Assembly (NCBI RefSeq): GCF_003385235.1
Contig: NZ_PQIA01000108.1
Location: forward strand, 1 to 32,835
Reading direction: 5' to 3'
Length of the DNA stretch: 32,835 bases
Source of the DNA: Amycolatopsis circi
Lineage (GTDB): Bacteria > Actinomycetota > Actinomycetes > Mycobacteriales > Pseudonocardiaceae
Below the pieces are notes generated by a model, which did no database searches, was not told the DNA's origin, and was given only the letters and a program-made list of their open reading frames with translations. The translations under genes were made by a program, and so were the position numbers. How positions within the stretch are numbered: position 1 is the stretch's first letter; each line of letters starts with the position of its first letter. Below, one piece after another: positions 16,001 through 22,821 of this stretch.

Positions 16001-16225
16001 GTCGCCCTCGATCTGGGTGACCGCGCCGTCCTTGACGTATACCTTCTGCCCGCAGCCGACCGCGCAATACGGACAGATCGACCGGACTACCTGGTCGGCG
16101 TCCTCGGTGCGGGCGTGCCAGTTTTCCGAACCGCGGGATTTCGCCGCCGAGGCGCGCGCAGTGCGGTCGGGACCGGCCAGCTGCCGGTACACCGGCCAGC
16201 CTTCGATCCACTGCCGCATGCCCAC
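13016..16225 (-). CDS. Formate dehydrogenase catalytic subunit, selenocysteine-containing
   Basis: Two open stretches (16225-15659 and 15655-13016) are joined by an in-frame TGA at 15656-15658, read here as selenocysteine (U190), giving 1069 residues. The context NQARI-U-HSATVPGLG aligns with E. coli FdnG (QARV-U-HGPTVASL), where Sec binds the molybdenum. The N-terminal [4Fe-4S] motif has C51, C54, C58 and C86. Typical molybdopterin-oxidoreductase segments follow (GSNMAECHPVGFQW, HVDPRFTRT, YSVGWTHHTVGAQYVR). A SECIS hairpin lies directly after the TGA. Formate is oxidised to CO2. The N-terminus shows no twin-arginine signal, unlike E. coli FdnG, which suggests a cytoplasmic site. GTG 16225 is taken as the start; ATG 16219 is an alternative. 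It follows selB by 4 bases. Confidence 0.95.
15610..15655 (-). promoter_or_regulatory. Bacterial SECIS element in the formate dehydrogenase mRNA
   Basis: Eleven bases after the UGA, a 7-bp stem GGTTCCC/GGGGACC closes the loop GGTCT (15626-15644). The loop and spacing match the E. coli fdhF SECIS (loop GGUCU). A lower stem, CTCC..AC with GTGGAG, extends the structure to about 15610. SelB binds this kind of hairpin to bring Sec-tRNA to the ribosome. Confidence 0.9.
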
Positions 16226-16229
16226 GCTG

Positions 16230-17984
16230 TCACGGTAATCCGTTCTCCGGGCGCTCGCAGCACGTCCGGCGGGTCCCGTCGCCGAGCGGTTCGGTCAGCC
16301 CGGCGGCATCGAGGTGCTCCAGCAGTGGGATCATCACCCGGCGGGTGCTTTCCAGTGCCTGCCGCGCCCGCGACACGGTGAACGGCTCGCCGAGCGCGGC
16401 CAGCACTTCCACCGCGCGCTGCGGCGCGTCCGGGCCCAGGACGACGCCGTCGGCGATCGCCCGCAACCGGCCTACGCGGACGGCGGCAGCCAATTCCCGT
16501 TTGCCCAGACCGAGTTTCCGCAGTTCGTCTGCTTCCGGTGCGCGGAACGGGTGCTCGGCGAAGCGCGCTTCGAGGACGTCGATGGCGCTGGCCACCTCGG
16601 CGGTCAGGCCCGCGCCAGGTTTGCGGACGAGCCCGTCCTTGAGGACCAACCCGTCGCTGAGGACTGCCGGGACGAGTTCCGCGTCCGGCAGGTCGAGCCG
16701 CTGCCGGAACGCCTCGACCGGAATGCCCGCTGCCAGCGGATGCTCGCGAGTCCAGGTCGCGACCACTTGCGGGACCTCCGCTCGCAACCGGCCGAGGTGG
16801 GCCGGGTCGGCGTGCCAGCCGCCGAGCCGCTCGCCCGCCTCCGGCAGTCCCAGCGCGCGGAAGTCCTCGTGGCGCACGAAACCCTCGCGGCGGAGGTAAT
16901 CCCAGCCTGGTTCCAGCGCGGCCAGCTCTTCACCCCGGGCTCGCGCGGCTCCACGGTGCCCTAGCGACGGCGGCCGGACGTCCACCACGTCGAACCCCGC
17001 CGGGATCCGGTGCTCCCCTGGGTCGCGCAGCAGCCCTCGGTCGCCTACCCGGAGCGGCAAGGGATGCGCGAGCAGCAGCCGCGCGGTGTCCGGCCCGAGT
17101 GGACGGACCCGGGTCGGCACCGCCGCGGAGCCGAAGTGCAGCACGAGATTCCGGTGCAGTTCGCCGGACGATGCACCACGCAGCCGGACATCGACTTCTG
17201 TTGCCGGGCGCCACGCTCCCGGGGTCAGCAGAACGTCTCCCCGGCCGACGGAATCCTTGGGCACGCCGCGCAAATTCACCGCGACCCGTGCCACCGCGGA
17301 CACCCTTTCGCGCGGTTCGCCGAGTGCCTGCAGGCCGCGGATCTGCACCCGGTTCGCGCCGAGCGTCAACTCGTCGCCGACCTGCAGGGTTCCGCCGCCG
17401 AGGGTTCCGGTGACGACTGTGCCCGCGCCTTTGATCGTGAAGGCGCGGTCGATCCAGAGCCGGACGTCCGCGTCCAGATCCGGCGGCGGCAACCTGCTGG
17501 CGAGCTTGGCCAGCTGGGCACTCAGTTCTTCGACCCCTTCGCCGGTCGTGCCGCTGACGCTGACCGCGGGCACCTCGCCGAGCGCCGTCGCCGCGATCTC
17601 ATCGAGCGCCGCCGCTGTCGCTGGGCCCGGGTCGGCTCGGTCAGATTTGGTGATCGCCAGGAGGCCGTTCCGGACACCGAACGCGTCCAGTGCCGCCAGA
17701 TGTTCCGCCGATTGCGGCATCCACCCCTCGTCCGCCGCCACGACGAACAGCGCGGCCGGGACGGGGCCGACTCCCGCCAGCATGTTGGGCACGAACCGCT
17801 GATGCCCGGGAACATCGACGAAGGCGAGTTCCTCGCCGCCCAGCCGGGTCCAGGCGAAGCCGAGGTCGAGGGTCAGGCCGCGCCGGCGTTCCTCGGCCCA
17901 CCGGTCCGGTTCCATGCCGGTGAGCCGGCGGATGAGGGTGGATTTCCCGTGGTCGACGTGTCCGGCGGTGGCGATCACCCGCAT
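16230..17984 (-). CDS. selB: Selenocysteine-specific elongation factor SelB
   Basis: A 584-residue GTPase that delivers Sec-tRNA to UGA codons marked by a SECIS hairpin. The N-terminal EF-Tu-like part shows the G1 loop GHVDHGKST, G3 DVPGHQRFVPNM and G4 ITKSD, then the beta-barrel domains (DRAFTIKGAGTVVTGTL). The C-terminal third contains winged-helix repeats (PFRAPEADELRKLGLGKREL, PFTVSRARQALESTRRVMIPL) that bind the SECIS. The start ATG at 17984 gives the standard MRVIATAGHVDHG; the frame is open further upstream but inside selA. It overlaps selA by 10 bases and is followed after 4 bases by its only visible client, the formate dehydrogenase gene. Confidence 0.97.
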   Translation of the reverse strand: MRVIATAGHVDHGKSTLIRRLTGMEPDRWAEERRRGLTLDLGFAWTRLGGEELAFVDVPGHQRFVPNMLAGVGPVPAALFVVAADEGWMPQSAEHLAALDAFGVRNGLLAITKSDRADPGPATAAALDEIAATALGEVPAVSVSGTTGEGVEELSAQLAKLASRLPPPDLDADVRLWIDRAFTIKGAGTVVTGTLGGGTLQVGDELTLGANRVQIRGLQALGEPRERVSAVARVAVNLRGVPKDSVGRGDVLLTPGAWRPATEVDVRLRGASSGELHRNLVLHFGSAAVPTRVRPLGPDTARLLLAHPLPLRVGDRGLLRDPGEHRIPAGFDVVDVRPPSLGHRGAARARGEELAALEPGWDYLRREGFVRHEDFRALGLPEAGERLGGWHADPAHLGRLRAEVPQVVATWTREHPLAAGIPVEAFRQRLDLPDAELVPAVLSDGLVLKDGLVRKPGAGLTAEVASAIDVLEARFAEHPFRAPEADELRKLGLGKRELAAAVRVGRLRAIADGVVLGPDAPQRAVEVLAALGEPFTVSRARQALESTRRVMIPLLEHLDAAGLTEPLGDGTRRTCCERPENGLP

Positions 17985-19258
17985 CGGCGGACCGCTTCCC
18001 GCACCCTCGCGTCGTCCGCCGGGGAAATCGTCCGGAGGTCGAGCAAGCACCGGTCCCGCACGATCCGGCCGACGACGGCTGGCTCGCCCAGCCGCAACGT
18101 CTCCGCATACCGAGCGGGCAACGCGACCGCCGCACTGGGCAACTCGACTCCCGGCGCTCCACCGCCGCCGACGACCGCGATCGAGTCCACCGCTTCGGCG
18201 TCCACCCCTGCCGAACGCAGCGACTGAGCCAGCGCTTCGGCACGCTGGTGGAGCCCCCCTGCGAGAAGTGCCGCCCGCACCGGTGGTTCCGGCCCGCGGA
18301 GAGTGGCTTCGAGCGCGGCGAGGGTCAGCTTGTCGACCCGCAGCGCGCGAGCCGCCGGATGCCTCCGGAGCCGTTGCACCAGGTCGGCATCCCCGAAGAG
18401 CAAGCCCGCCTGCGGACCGCCGAGGAGCTTGTCGCCGCTCGCGGTGACAACGTTCGCGCCGTCAGCCAGCGCGGTCGTGACGTCCGGTTCGTCCGGCAGC
18501 AGCGGATGCGGCGCGAGCAGCCCGGACCCCACGTCGGAGACCACCGGCACGCCGAGCCCGGCCAGCTCGGCGACGCGCGCTTCCGACGTGAACCCGGTGA
18601 CCTGGTAGTTCGAGGGATGGATCTTGAGCACGAATCCGGTGTCCGGACCGATGGCCGCCGCGTAATCGGCCGCCGAAGTCCGGTTGGTGGTGCCGACTTC
18701 GCGCAGCCGGGCTCCGGTCGACGCGAGGAGATCCGGGATGCGGAACCCGCCGCCGATCTCGACCAGTTCGCCGCGGCTGACCACGATTTCCTTACCCGGA
18801 GCCAAGGTCAGCGCGCATAACAGCAATGCCGCCGCGTTGTTGTTGACCACGTGCACCGCCTCCGCGCTCGGCACCGCCTCGGCCAGCGCCGCCAGAGTGC
18901 CGCGGCCGCGTTTCGCCCGCTCTCCGGTTTCGAGCGCGAACTCGACGTCGGTCGAACCGCCCGCCGCGACGATCGCGTCCAGCGCGGCGGCCGACAGCGG
19001 CGCGCGCCCGAGGTTGGTGTGCACGAGGACGCCGGTCGCGTTGAGCACCGGCCGCAGCGACGACACCGTCGCGGGCAGCCGGGCCACCACGTCCGCGACG
19101 ACCTCGCCGGGCTCGATCTCGCCCGCCCGCGCCCGCTGCTGCGCCGCCGCGACCAGGGATTTCACCAGGTCGTGGCCGAGCGTCTCGGCGGCTTTCGCGA
19201 TCCTCGGCTCGCCGAGCACGGCGTCGGTGCGCGGGATCGCCCTCCGCGGGTCACCCAT
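17975..19258 (-). CDS. selA: L-seryl-tRNA(Sec) selenium transferase SelA
   Basis: A 427-residue pyridoxal-phosphate enzyme that converts Ser-tRNA-Sec to Sec-tRNA-Sec with selenophosphate. Seen are VLNATGVLVHTNLGRAPLS, HVVNNNAAALLLCALTLAPG, SRGELVEIGGGFRIPD, EVGTTNRT, LKIHPSNYQVTGF, VSDVGSGL and the PLP-lysine motif ASGDKLLGGPQAG. The start (MGDPRRAIPRTDAVL) fits actinobacterial SelA. Its ATG at 19258 shares its A with the last base of the tRNA-Sec CCA (sequence CCATGG), so there is no room for a ribosome site outside the tRNA. It overlaps selB by 10 bases. Translation is probably leaderless or begins on a processed transcript; this is inference. Confidence 0.97.
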   Translation of the reverse strand: MGDPRRAIPRTDAVLGEPRIAKAAETLGHDLVKSLVAAAQQRARAGEIEPGEVVADVVARLPATVSSLRPVLNATGVLVHTNLGRAPLSAAALDAIVAAGGSTDVEFALETGERAKRGRGTLAALAEAVPSAEAVHVVNNNAAALLLCALTLAPGKEIVVSRGELVEIGGGFRIPDLLASTGARLREVGTTNRTSAADYAAAIGPDTGFVLKIHPSNYQVTGFTSEARVAELAGLGVPVVSDVGSGLLAPHPLLPDEPDVTTALADGANVVTASGDKLLGGPQAGLLFGDADLVQRLRRHPAARALRVDKLTLAALEATLRGPEPPVRAALLAGGLHQRAEALAQSLRSAGVDAEAVDSIAVVGGGGAPGVELPSAAVALPARYAETLRLGEPAVVGRIVRDRCLLDLRTISPADDARVREAVRRCG

Positions 19259-19352
19259 GGCGGAGGCGGACGGGAATCGAACCCGCCAGCGGCAGGACCT
19301 GCCGCTCAACGGTGTTGAAGACCGCGCCGGTCACCAGGCCGGATACGCCTCC
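19258..19352 (-). tRNA. selC: tRNA-Sec (anticodon TCA)
   Basis: A 95-nt gene with acceptor strands GGAGGCG and CGCCTCC, discriminator G and an encoded CCA. The D arm has CCGG pairing with CCGG. The anticodon stem GCGGT/ACCGT closes the loop CTTCAAC with anticodon TCA (19316-19318). The long variable arm AGCGGCA-ggtcc-TGCCGCT is present, and the T loop is TTCGATT. The length equals that of E. coli tRNA-Sec. The eighth acceptor pair typical of bacterial tRNA-Sec is not clear (T opposite C), and the T stem may be 6 pairs instead. The CCA runs into the selA start codon. Confidence 0.95.
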
Positions 19353-19397
19353 CTGGGGCATTCCGCCATCCTGCCAAGACCGCCGCGCCCCCGCATC

Positions 19398-20399
19398 ATG
19401 AACAGCATGAGCGTCCGGCTGACCCAGTACGCCCACGGCGGCGGCTGCGCGTGCAAAATCCCGCCCGGAGAGCTGGAAGCGATCGTGCGCGGCCTGTCCG
19501 ACGCCGCACCTTCAGATCCGCCCGGCGAGTTGCTGGTCGGCCTCGACGACGGCGACGACGCGGCGGCCGTCCGCATCGCCGGGAACGTCGCGCTGATCGT
19601 GACGACGGACTTTTTCACCCCGGTCGTCGACGACCCGTACGACTGGGGCCGGATCGCCGCCGCGAACGCGCTGTCCGACGTCTACGCGATGGGCGGCGTC
19701 CCGGTCGTCGCGGTCAATCTCCTCGGCTGGCCTCGGGAGGTGCTGCCGTTCGAGCTGGCCGCCGAGGTGCTGCGCGGCGGCCTGGACGTCTGCGCGAAGG
19801 CTGGATGTCATCTGTCCGGCGGGCACAGCGTCGACGACCCGGAGCCCAAGTACGGCCTCGCAGTCACCGGCACCGCGGACCCGGATCGGTTGCTGCGCAA
19901 CGATTCGGGCAAGCCGGGCGTCCCGCTGACGCTGACCAAGCCGTTGGGGATCGGCGTGCTGAACTCGCGGCACAAGGCCACCGGCGAACGCTCCGAGGAG
20001 GCGATCGCCGCGATGACCACGCTCAACCGCGCCGCGTCGGTTGCCGCGCTGGAGGCTGGTGCGGTGTGCGCGACGGACGTCACCGGCTTCGGTTTGCTCG
20101 GCCACCTGCACAAACTGGCCAGGGCGAGCGGCGTCACCGCGCGGCTGGACCCGACGGCTGTTCCCTATTTGGACGGTGCCCGGGAAGCGCTGCGCGACGG
20201 CTACGTCAGCGGCGGGACCCGCCGCAACCTCGACTGGGTCCGCCCGCATGCCGACCTGTCGCGGATCTCCGAGGACGAGGCCCTGCTGCTGGCGGACGCA
20301 CAGACCTCCGGCGGCCTGCTGGTGGCCGGAGAGCTGCCGGGCTACCCGGTGATCGGCGAACTGGTCTCCCGCACCGACCACACCATCGTCGTCGCCTGA
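19398..20399 (+). CDS. selD: Selenophosphate synthetase SelD
   Basis: A 333-residue ATP-dependent enzyme that makes selenophosphate from selenide, the selenium donor for SelA. The N-terminal active-site motif is HGGGCACKI, with C17 and K20 at the same positions as in E. coli SelD; this SelD is itself a cysteine form, not a selenoprotein. Further motifs are GLDDGDDAAAVRI, TTDFFTPVVDDPYDWGRIAAANALSDVYAMGG (given as landmarks), LSGGHSVDDPEPKYGLAVTG and ATDVTGFGLLGHLHKLAR. ATG 19398 is taken as the start; ATG 19407 is equally possible. No ribosome site is visible at either. Only 45 bases separate it from the divergent tRNA-Sec, so the promoters must be back-to-back or overlapping; no clear -10/-35 was found there. 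Confidence 0.96.
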   Translation: MNSMSVRLTQYAHGGGCACKIPPGELEAIVRGLSDAAPSDPPGELLVGLDDGDDAAAVRIAGNVALIVTTDFFTPVVDDPYDWGRIAAANALSDVYAMGGVPVVAVNLLGWPREVLPFELAAEVLRGGLDVCAKAGCHLSGGHSVDDPEPKYGLAVTGTADPDRLLRNDSGKPGVPLTLTKPLGIGVLNSRHKATGERSEEAIAAMTTLNRAASVAALEAGAVCATDVTGFGLLGHLHKLARASGVTARLDPTAVPYLDGAREALRDGYVSGGTRRNLDWVRPHADLSRISEDEALLLADAQTSGGLLVAGELPGYPVIGELVSRTDHTIVVA

Positions 20400-20400
20400 G

Positions 20401-20455
20401 GTCCGTGAAGGGAACCCTGAGGGACTCTGAGTCCCTCAGGGTTCCCCTCACGACC
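20401..20455. repeat. Intergenic palindrome, copy 2
   Basis: The same family as 7710-7764. The core from TCCGTGA to CTCACG is shared, with A instead of G at one arm position and a degraded outer end. The arms pair over about 23 bp with one mismatch around the CTG loop. It begins 2 bases after the selD stop codon, again at the 3' end of a gene. Confidence 0.85.
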
Positions 20456-20481
20456 TGCCGCGACCCGGGCGAGTCATCGCG

Positions 20482-20507
20482 GATTGGCCGGTCTCCGAAG
20501 TGGGTAG
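20482..20507 (+). promoter_or_regulatory. SigB/SigF-type promoter candidate for the antiporter operon
   Basis: GATT, 16 bases, then GGGTAG. The predicted start near 20514 leaves a short leader that contains the GAGGTGAG ribosome site before ATG 20527. Confidence 0.4.
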
Positions 20508-20526
20508 CCCCTGCCCGAGGTGAGAG

Positions 20527-20982
20527 ATGCGCGCTACGACCGAGATTCCGCTGTGGTGGCTCGCGCTGACCGGGTTGTGGACCCTCACGCTGTCCACCCC
20601 GTCGGCACCGGAACTGATCGTCGGCGCCGGTGCCGCGGCGGTCTGCGCGGTCGCCGCCCGTTCCGCGCGCCGGGCGATGAACGGTTCGTGGCATCCCAAG
20701 CTCGACTGGCTGACCTGGTTGATACCGCTCCCCAAAGCCGCCGTCAGCGAATCCGTCGCCGCATTGCGCACGGTCTTCCGACGCCCCTCCGCCGGAAAAT
20801 TCGAGAAAGTCACCGTCCCCGCCGCACCGCGCGCGGAGCACGAGGCCCGGCTCGCCGTCGCCACAGTGGTCCTCGGCTGCACACCCGGTGCGATGGTCGT
20901 AGCGAGCCCGCCGGACCGCACGGACGTCGTCATCCACCGGATGCTCCCCGGCTCCGGGACCCTCGATCGGGTGACGCGATGA
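20527..20982 (+). CDS. mrpE: Mrp-type Na+/H+ antiporter subunit E
   Basis: A 151-residue MnhE/MrpE protein. It has two N-terminal hydrophobic segments (WWLALTGLWTLTLS, ELIVGAGAAAVCAVAA), a cytoplasmic-looking middle (RPSAGKFEKVTVP) and a C-terminal part with the family's LGCTPGAMVVASPPDRTDVVIHRM. Membrane subunit of a multi-subunit cation/proton antiporter. It is the first gene of a seven-gene operon whose members overlap by four bases (ATGA or GTGA) at each of the first five junctions. GAGGTGAG precedes the ATG. Confidence 0.92.
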   Translation: MRATTEIPLWWLALTGLWTLTLSTPSAPELIVGAGAAAVCAVAARSARRAMNGSWHPKLDWLTWLIPLPKAAVSESVAALRTVFRRPSAGKFEKVTVPAAPRAEHEARLAVATVVLGCTPGAMVVASPPDRTDVVIHRMLPGSGTLDRVTR

Positions 20983-21230
20983 CGTGGCTGCTCCTCGCCG
21001 CGCTGCTCTTGATGGCCGGCGGTCTCGGCACCGCGTTGTGGCTCGCCGCCCGGGGCACCGCGATCGACCGCCTCGTCGGAATGCAGTTCGCCGGGACCGT
21101 CACCGTCCTGACGCTCCTGCTGCTCGTCCAGGCGTACGGCCCGTCCAGCGCGATCATCCTCCCGCTGACGCTGACCGTCCTCGCCTTCGCCGGAACGCTC
21201 GTGTTCGCCCGGCTTCTGGGGACCCGATGA
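20979..21230 (+). CDS. mrpF: Mrp-type antiporter subunit F
   Basis: An 83-residue protein made of three transmembrane helices (WLLLAALLLMAGGLGTALWL, VGMQFAGTVTVLTLLLLV, IILPLTLTVLAFAGTLVFAR), the usual MrpF/MnhF form. The segment RGTAIDRLVGMQFAGT matches the family's conserved loop. It starts within the mrpE stop (ATGA). Part of the small-subunit core of the antiporter. Confidence 0.92.
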   Translation: MTWLLLAALLLMAGGLGTALWLAARGTAIDRLVGMQFAGTVTVLTLLLLVQAYGPSSAIILPLTLTVLAFAGTLVFARLLGTR

Positions 21231-21526
21231 CCCTCGCCGCCCAGATTCTCGTCTTCGCCGGGGTGTTCATCGTCCTCGCCTCCGCCGTAGGCCTGGTGCG
21301 CGCCAAGGATTTGCTGACCCGCCTGCACCTCCTCGCCCCAGCCACCACGCTCGGCGCGCCCCTGATCGGCATCGGGCTGGTCTTGGTCAACGGCGTCCAA
21401 CTCGGCTCGGGCGCGATCCTCGCGACAGTCGTGCTGCTGGCGGTCACCAGCCCGATCCTGCAAGCGGCCACCGCCCGGCTCGAAGCCCGCCGCCGCGGCG
21501 AGATCGACGAGGACCTCCCCGCATGA
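21227..21526 (+). CDS. mrpG: Mrp-type antiporter subunit G
   Basis: A 99-residue MnhG/MrpG protein with three membrane helices. The family signature is visible as VFIVLASAVGLVRAKDLLTRLHLLAPATTLGAPLIGIG, cited here only by its landmarks GLVRAKD and RLHLLAPATTLG. The acidic, charged C-terminus (RRRGEIDEDLPA) lies after the last helix. It overlaps mrpF and the next gene by four bases each. Confidence 0.92.
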   Translation: MTLAAQILVFAGVFIVLASAVGLVRAKDLLTRLHLLAPATTLGAPLIGIGLVLVNGVQLGSGAILATVVLLAVTSPILQAATARLEARRRGEIDEDLPA

Positions 21527-21759
21527 CGGCCGCCGTGCTGCTAGTCGCGCTCGCCCTGGTCGCAGCGGCCGGGTTCGCCGTGGTCGCGACGCACGACCCG
21601 AAGCGGCAAGCGATCACGCTCACGGTGTTTTCCCTCTGCCTCACCGTGCTCTTCGTCGTCTTCCAAGCCCCAGACGTCGCCCTGTCCGAACTCGCCGTCG
21701 GCGCGGCTATCGTCCCGCTCCTCGTCCTGCTGACGCTCCGGAAGACAGGCAAGCGATGA
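21523..21759 (+). CDS. MbhD-like subunit (DUF4040; C-terminal part of MrpA)
   Basis: A 78-residue protein with three hydrophobic helices and the motif FQAPDVALSELAVGAAIVPL, characteristic of MbhD and of the C-terminal region of MrpA. In standard Mrp operons this segment is fused behind the large NuoL-like MrpA domain. Here it is a separate small gene and no NuoL-like MrpA precedes it. The same split form occurs in archaeal membrane-bound hydrogenases (MbhD). Confidence 0.9.
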   Translation: MTAAVLLVALALVAAAGFAVVATHDPKRQAITLTVFSLCLTVLFVVFQAPDVALSELAVGAAIVPLLVLLTLRKTGKR

Positions 21760-22469
21760 GAACCCGCGACGTAGTCGGCACCGCCGGGCTCGCCGGAGTC
21801 GCCGCGCTCTTCATCGCCGCGTTCACCCGCATGCCAGCCGCCGGGACCGCCGCGCACGCGTACCGGGATTTGGTGCTGCCCTGGGGTTTCCGGGAGGTCA
21901 CGCCGAACCTGGTGTCCTCCATCAACTTCGATCTCCGCGCCCTCGACACCCTCGGCGAGGAAACGATCGTCGCCGCCGCGGTCGTCGGCACGCTCGCCTT
22001 GTTGCAGCCGCCCAAAAAAGAGCCGAAACCGGACAACAGCGGCTATGTCCTGCCCGCCGTGAAGCTCGCCGGATTCCTGCTCCTGCCGGTTTCGGTGCTG
22101 CTGGGCATCGACACCGTCATGCACGGGCATCTGACACCGGGCGGCGGTTTTCAGGGCGGCGTCGTCCTCGCGACCGGCTGGCACCTGCTCTATCTCTCCG
22201 GCAGCTACGGCGCGCTCGCCCGGCTGCGCCCGATCGACTGGTGCGAATACGCCGAAGCCGCGGCCACCGGCCTGTACGTCGTGACCGGCCTCATCGGACT
22301 GGGCGTAGGAGGCTCGTTTCTCGCGAATGTGCTGCCGCTGGGCGAATTCGGTTCGCTGCTCTCGTCCGGAACCGTTCTGGTGCTGAGCGTTTTGATCGGC
22401 ATCGAGGTCGCCGCCGGGTTCGTCGTCCTGTTGTCGCGGTTCTTCGTGCACGGACTGGGGGAACAGTGA
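21756..22469 (+). CDS. MrpB-like subunit with N-terminal MbhE-like region
   Basis: A 237-residue membrane protein. The first 90 residues (GTAAHAYRDLVLPWGFREVTPN, SSINFDLRALDTLGEETIVAA) resemble MbhE. The rest is MnhB/MrpB (GYVLPAVKLAGFLLLPVSVLLG, HGHLTPGGGFQGGVVLATGW, then FVVLLSRFF). The conserved DLRALDTLGEE and GHLTPGGGFQGG motifs are intact. Fusion of the MbhE- and MrpB-type parts makes one subunit out of two archaeal genes. It overlaps both neighbours by four bases. Confidence 0.92.
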   Translation: MRTRDVVGTAGLAGVAALFIAAFTRMPAAGTAAHAYRDLVLPWGFREVTPNLVSSINFDLRALDTLGEETIVAAAVVGTLALLQPPKKEPKPDNSGYVLPAVKLAGFLLLPVSVLLGIDTVMHGHLTPGGGFQGGVVLATGWHLLYLSGSYGALARLRPIDWCEYAEAAATGLYVVTGLIGLGVGGSFLANVLPLGEFGSLLSSGTVLVLSVLIGIEVAAGFVVLLSRFFVHGLGEQ

Positions 22470-22819
22470 CGGGCGTGGTGTCGGCGGCTTGCTACGGCGT
22501 AGCGGCTTGGCTGTTGCTGCTCGGCTGCGCCGGGATCATGCGCAGCCGGCACCTCGTGCACACCGTGGTCTCGCTGTCGGTCGCGCAATCCGGCACGTAC
22601 GTACTGCTGTTGGCGATCGGCTATCAGGACCAGGCCACCGCCCCGATCGTGTCGCAGGGGCAGTCGCAGCCGGTAGTCGACCCGATGGTGCAGGCCATGA
22701 CGCTCACCGACATCGTCGTCTCGGCGACCATCACCGCGCTCCTGCTCGCCCTGACGCTGCAGATCTCGCGCCGCCACGGCACGGTCGATCCCGACGAACT
22801 GCGTGCGCTGCGCGGCTGA
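22466..22819 (+). CDS. mrpC: Mrp-type antiporter subunit C
   Basis: A 117-residue NuoK-like protein with three transmembrane helices (YGVAAWLLLLGCAGIM, VVSLSVAQSGTYVLLLAIGY, LTDIVVSATITALLLALTLQ). The family's DPMVQAMTLTDIVVSAT motif is present. It starts with GTG in the GTGA overlap with the MrpB-type gene. Confidence 0.92.
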   Translation: MTGVVSAACYGVAAWLLLLGCAGIMRSRHLVHTVVSLSVAQSGTYVLLLAIGYQDQATAPIVSQGQSQPVVDPMVQAMTLTDIVVSATITALLLALTLQISRRHGTVDPDELRALRG

Positions 22820-22821
22820 CC

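Noticed and set aside
19258..19309. SelA starting inside the tRNA-Sec gene (GTG/ATG-like extension to 19309)
   Set aside because: The extra residues are a translation of the tRNA T and variable arms, and SelA proteins of this group begin at MGDPRR-like sequence.
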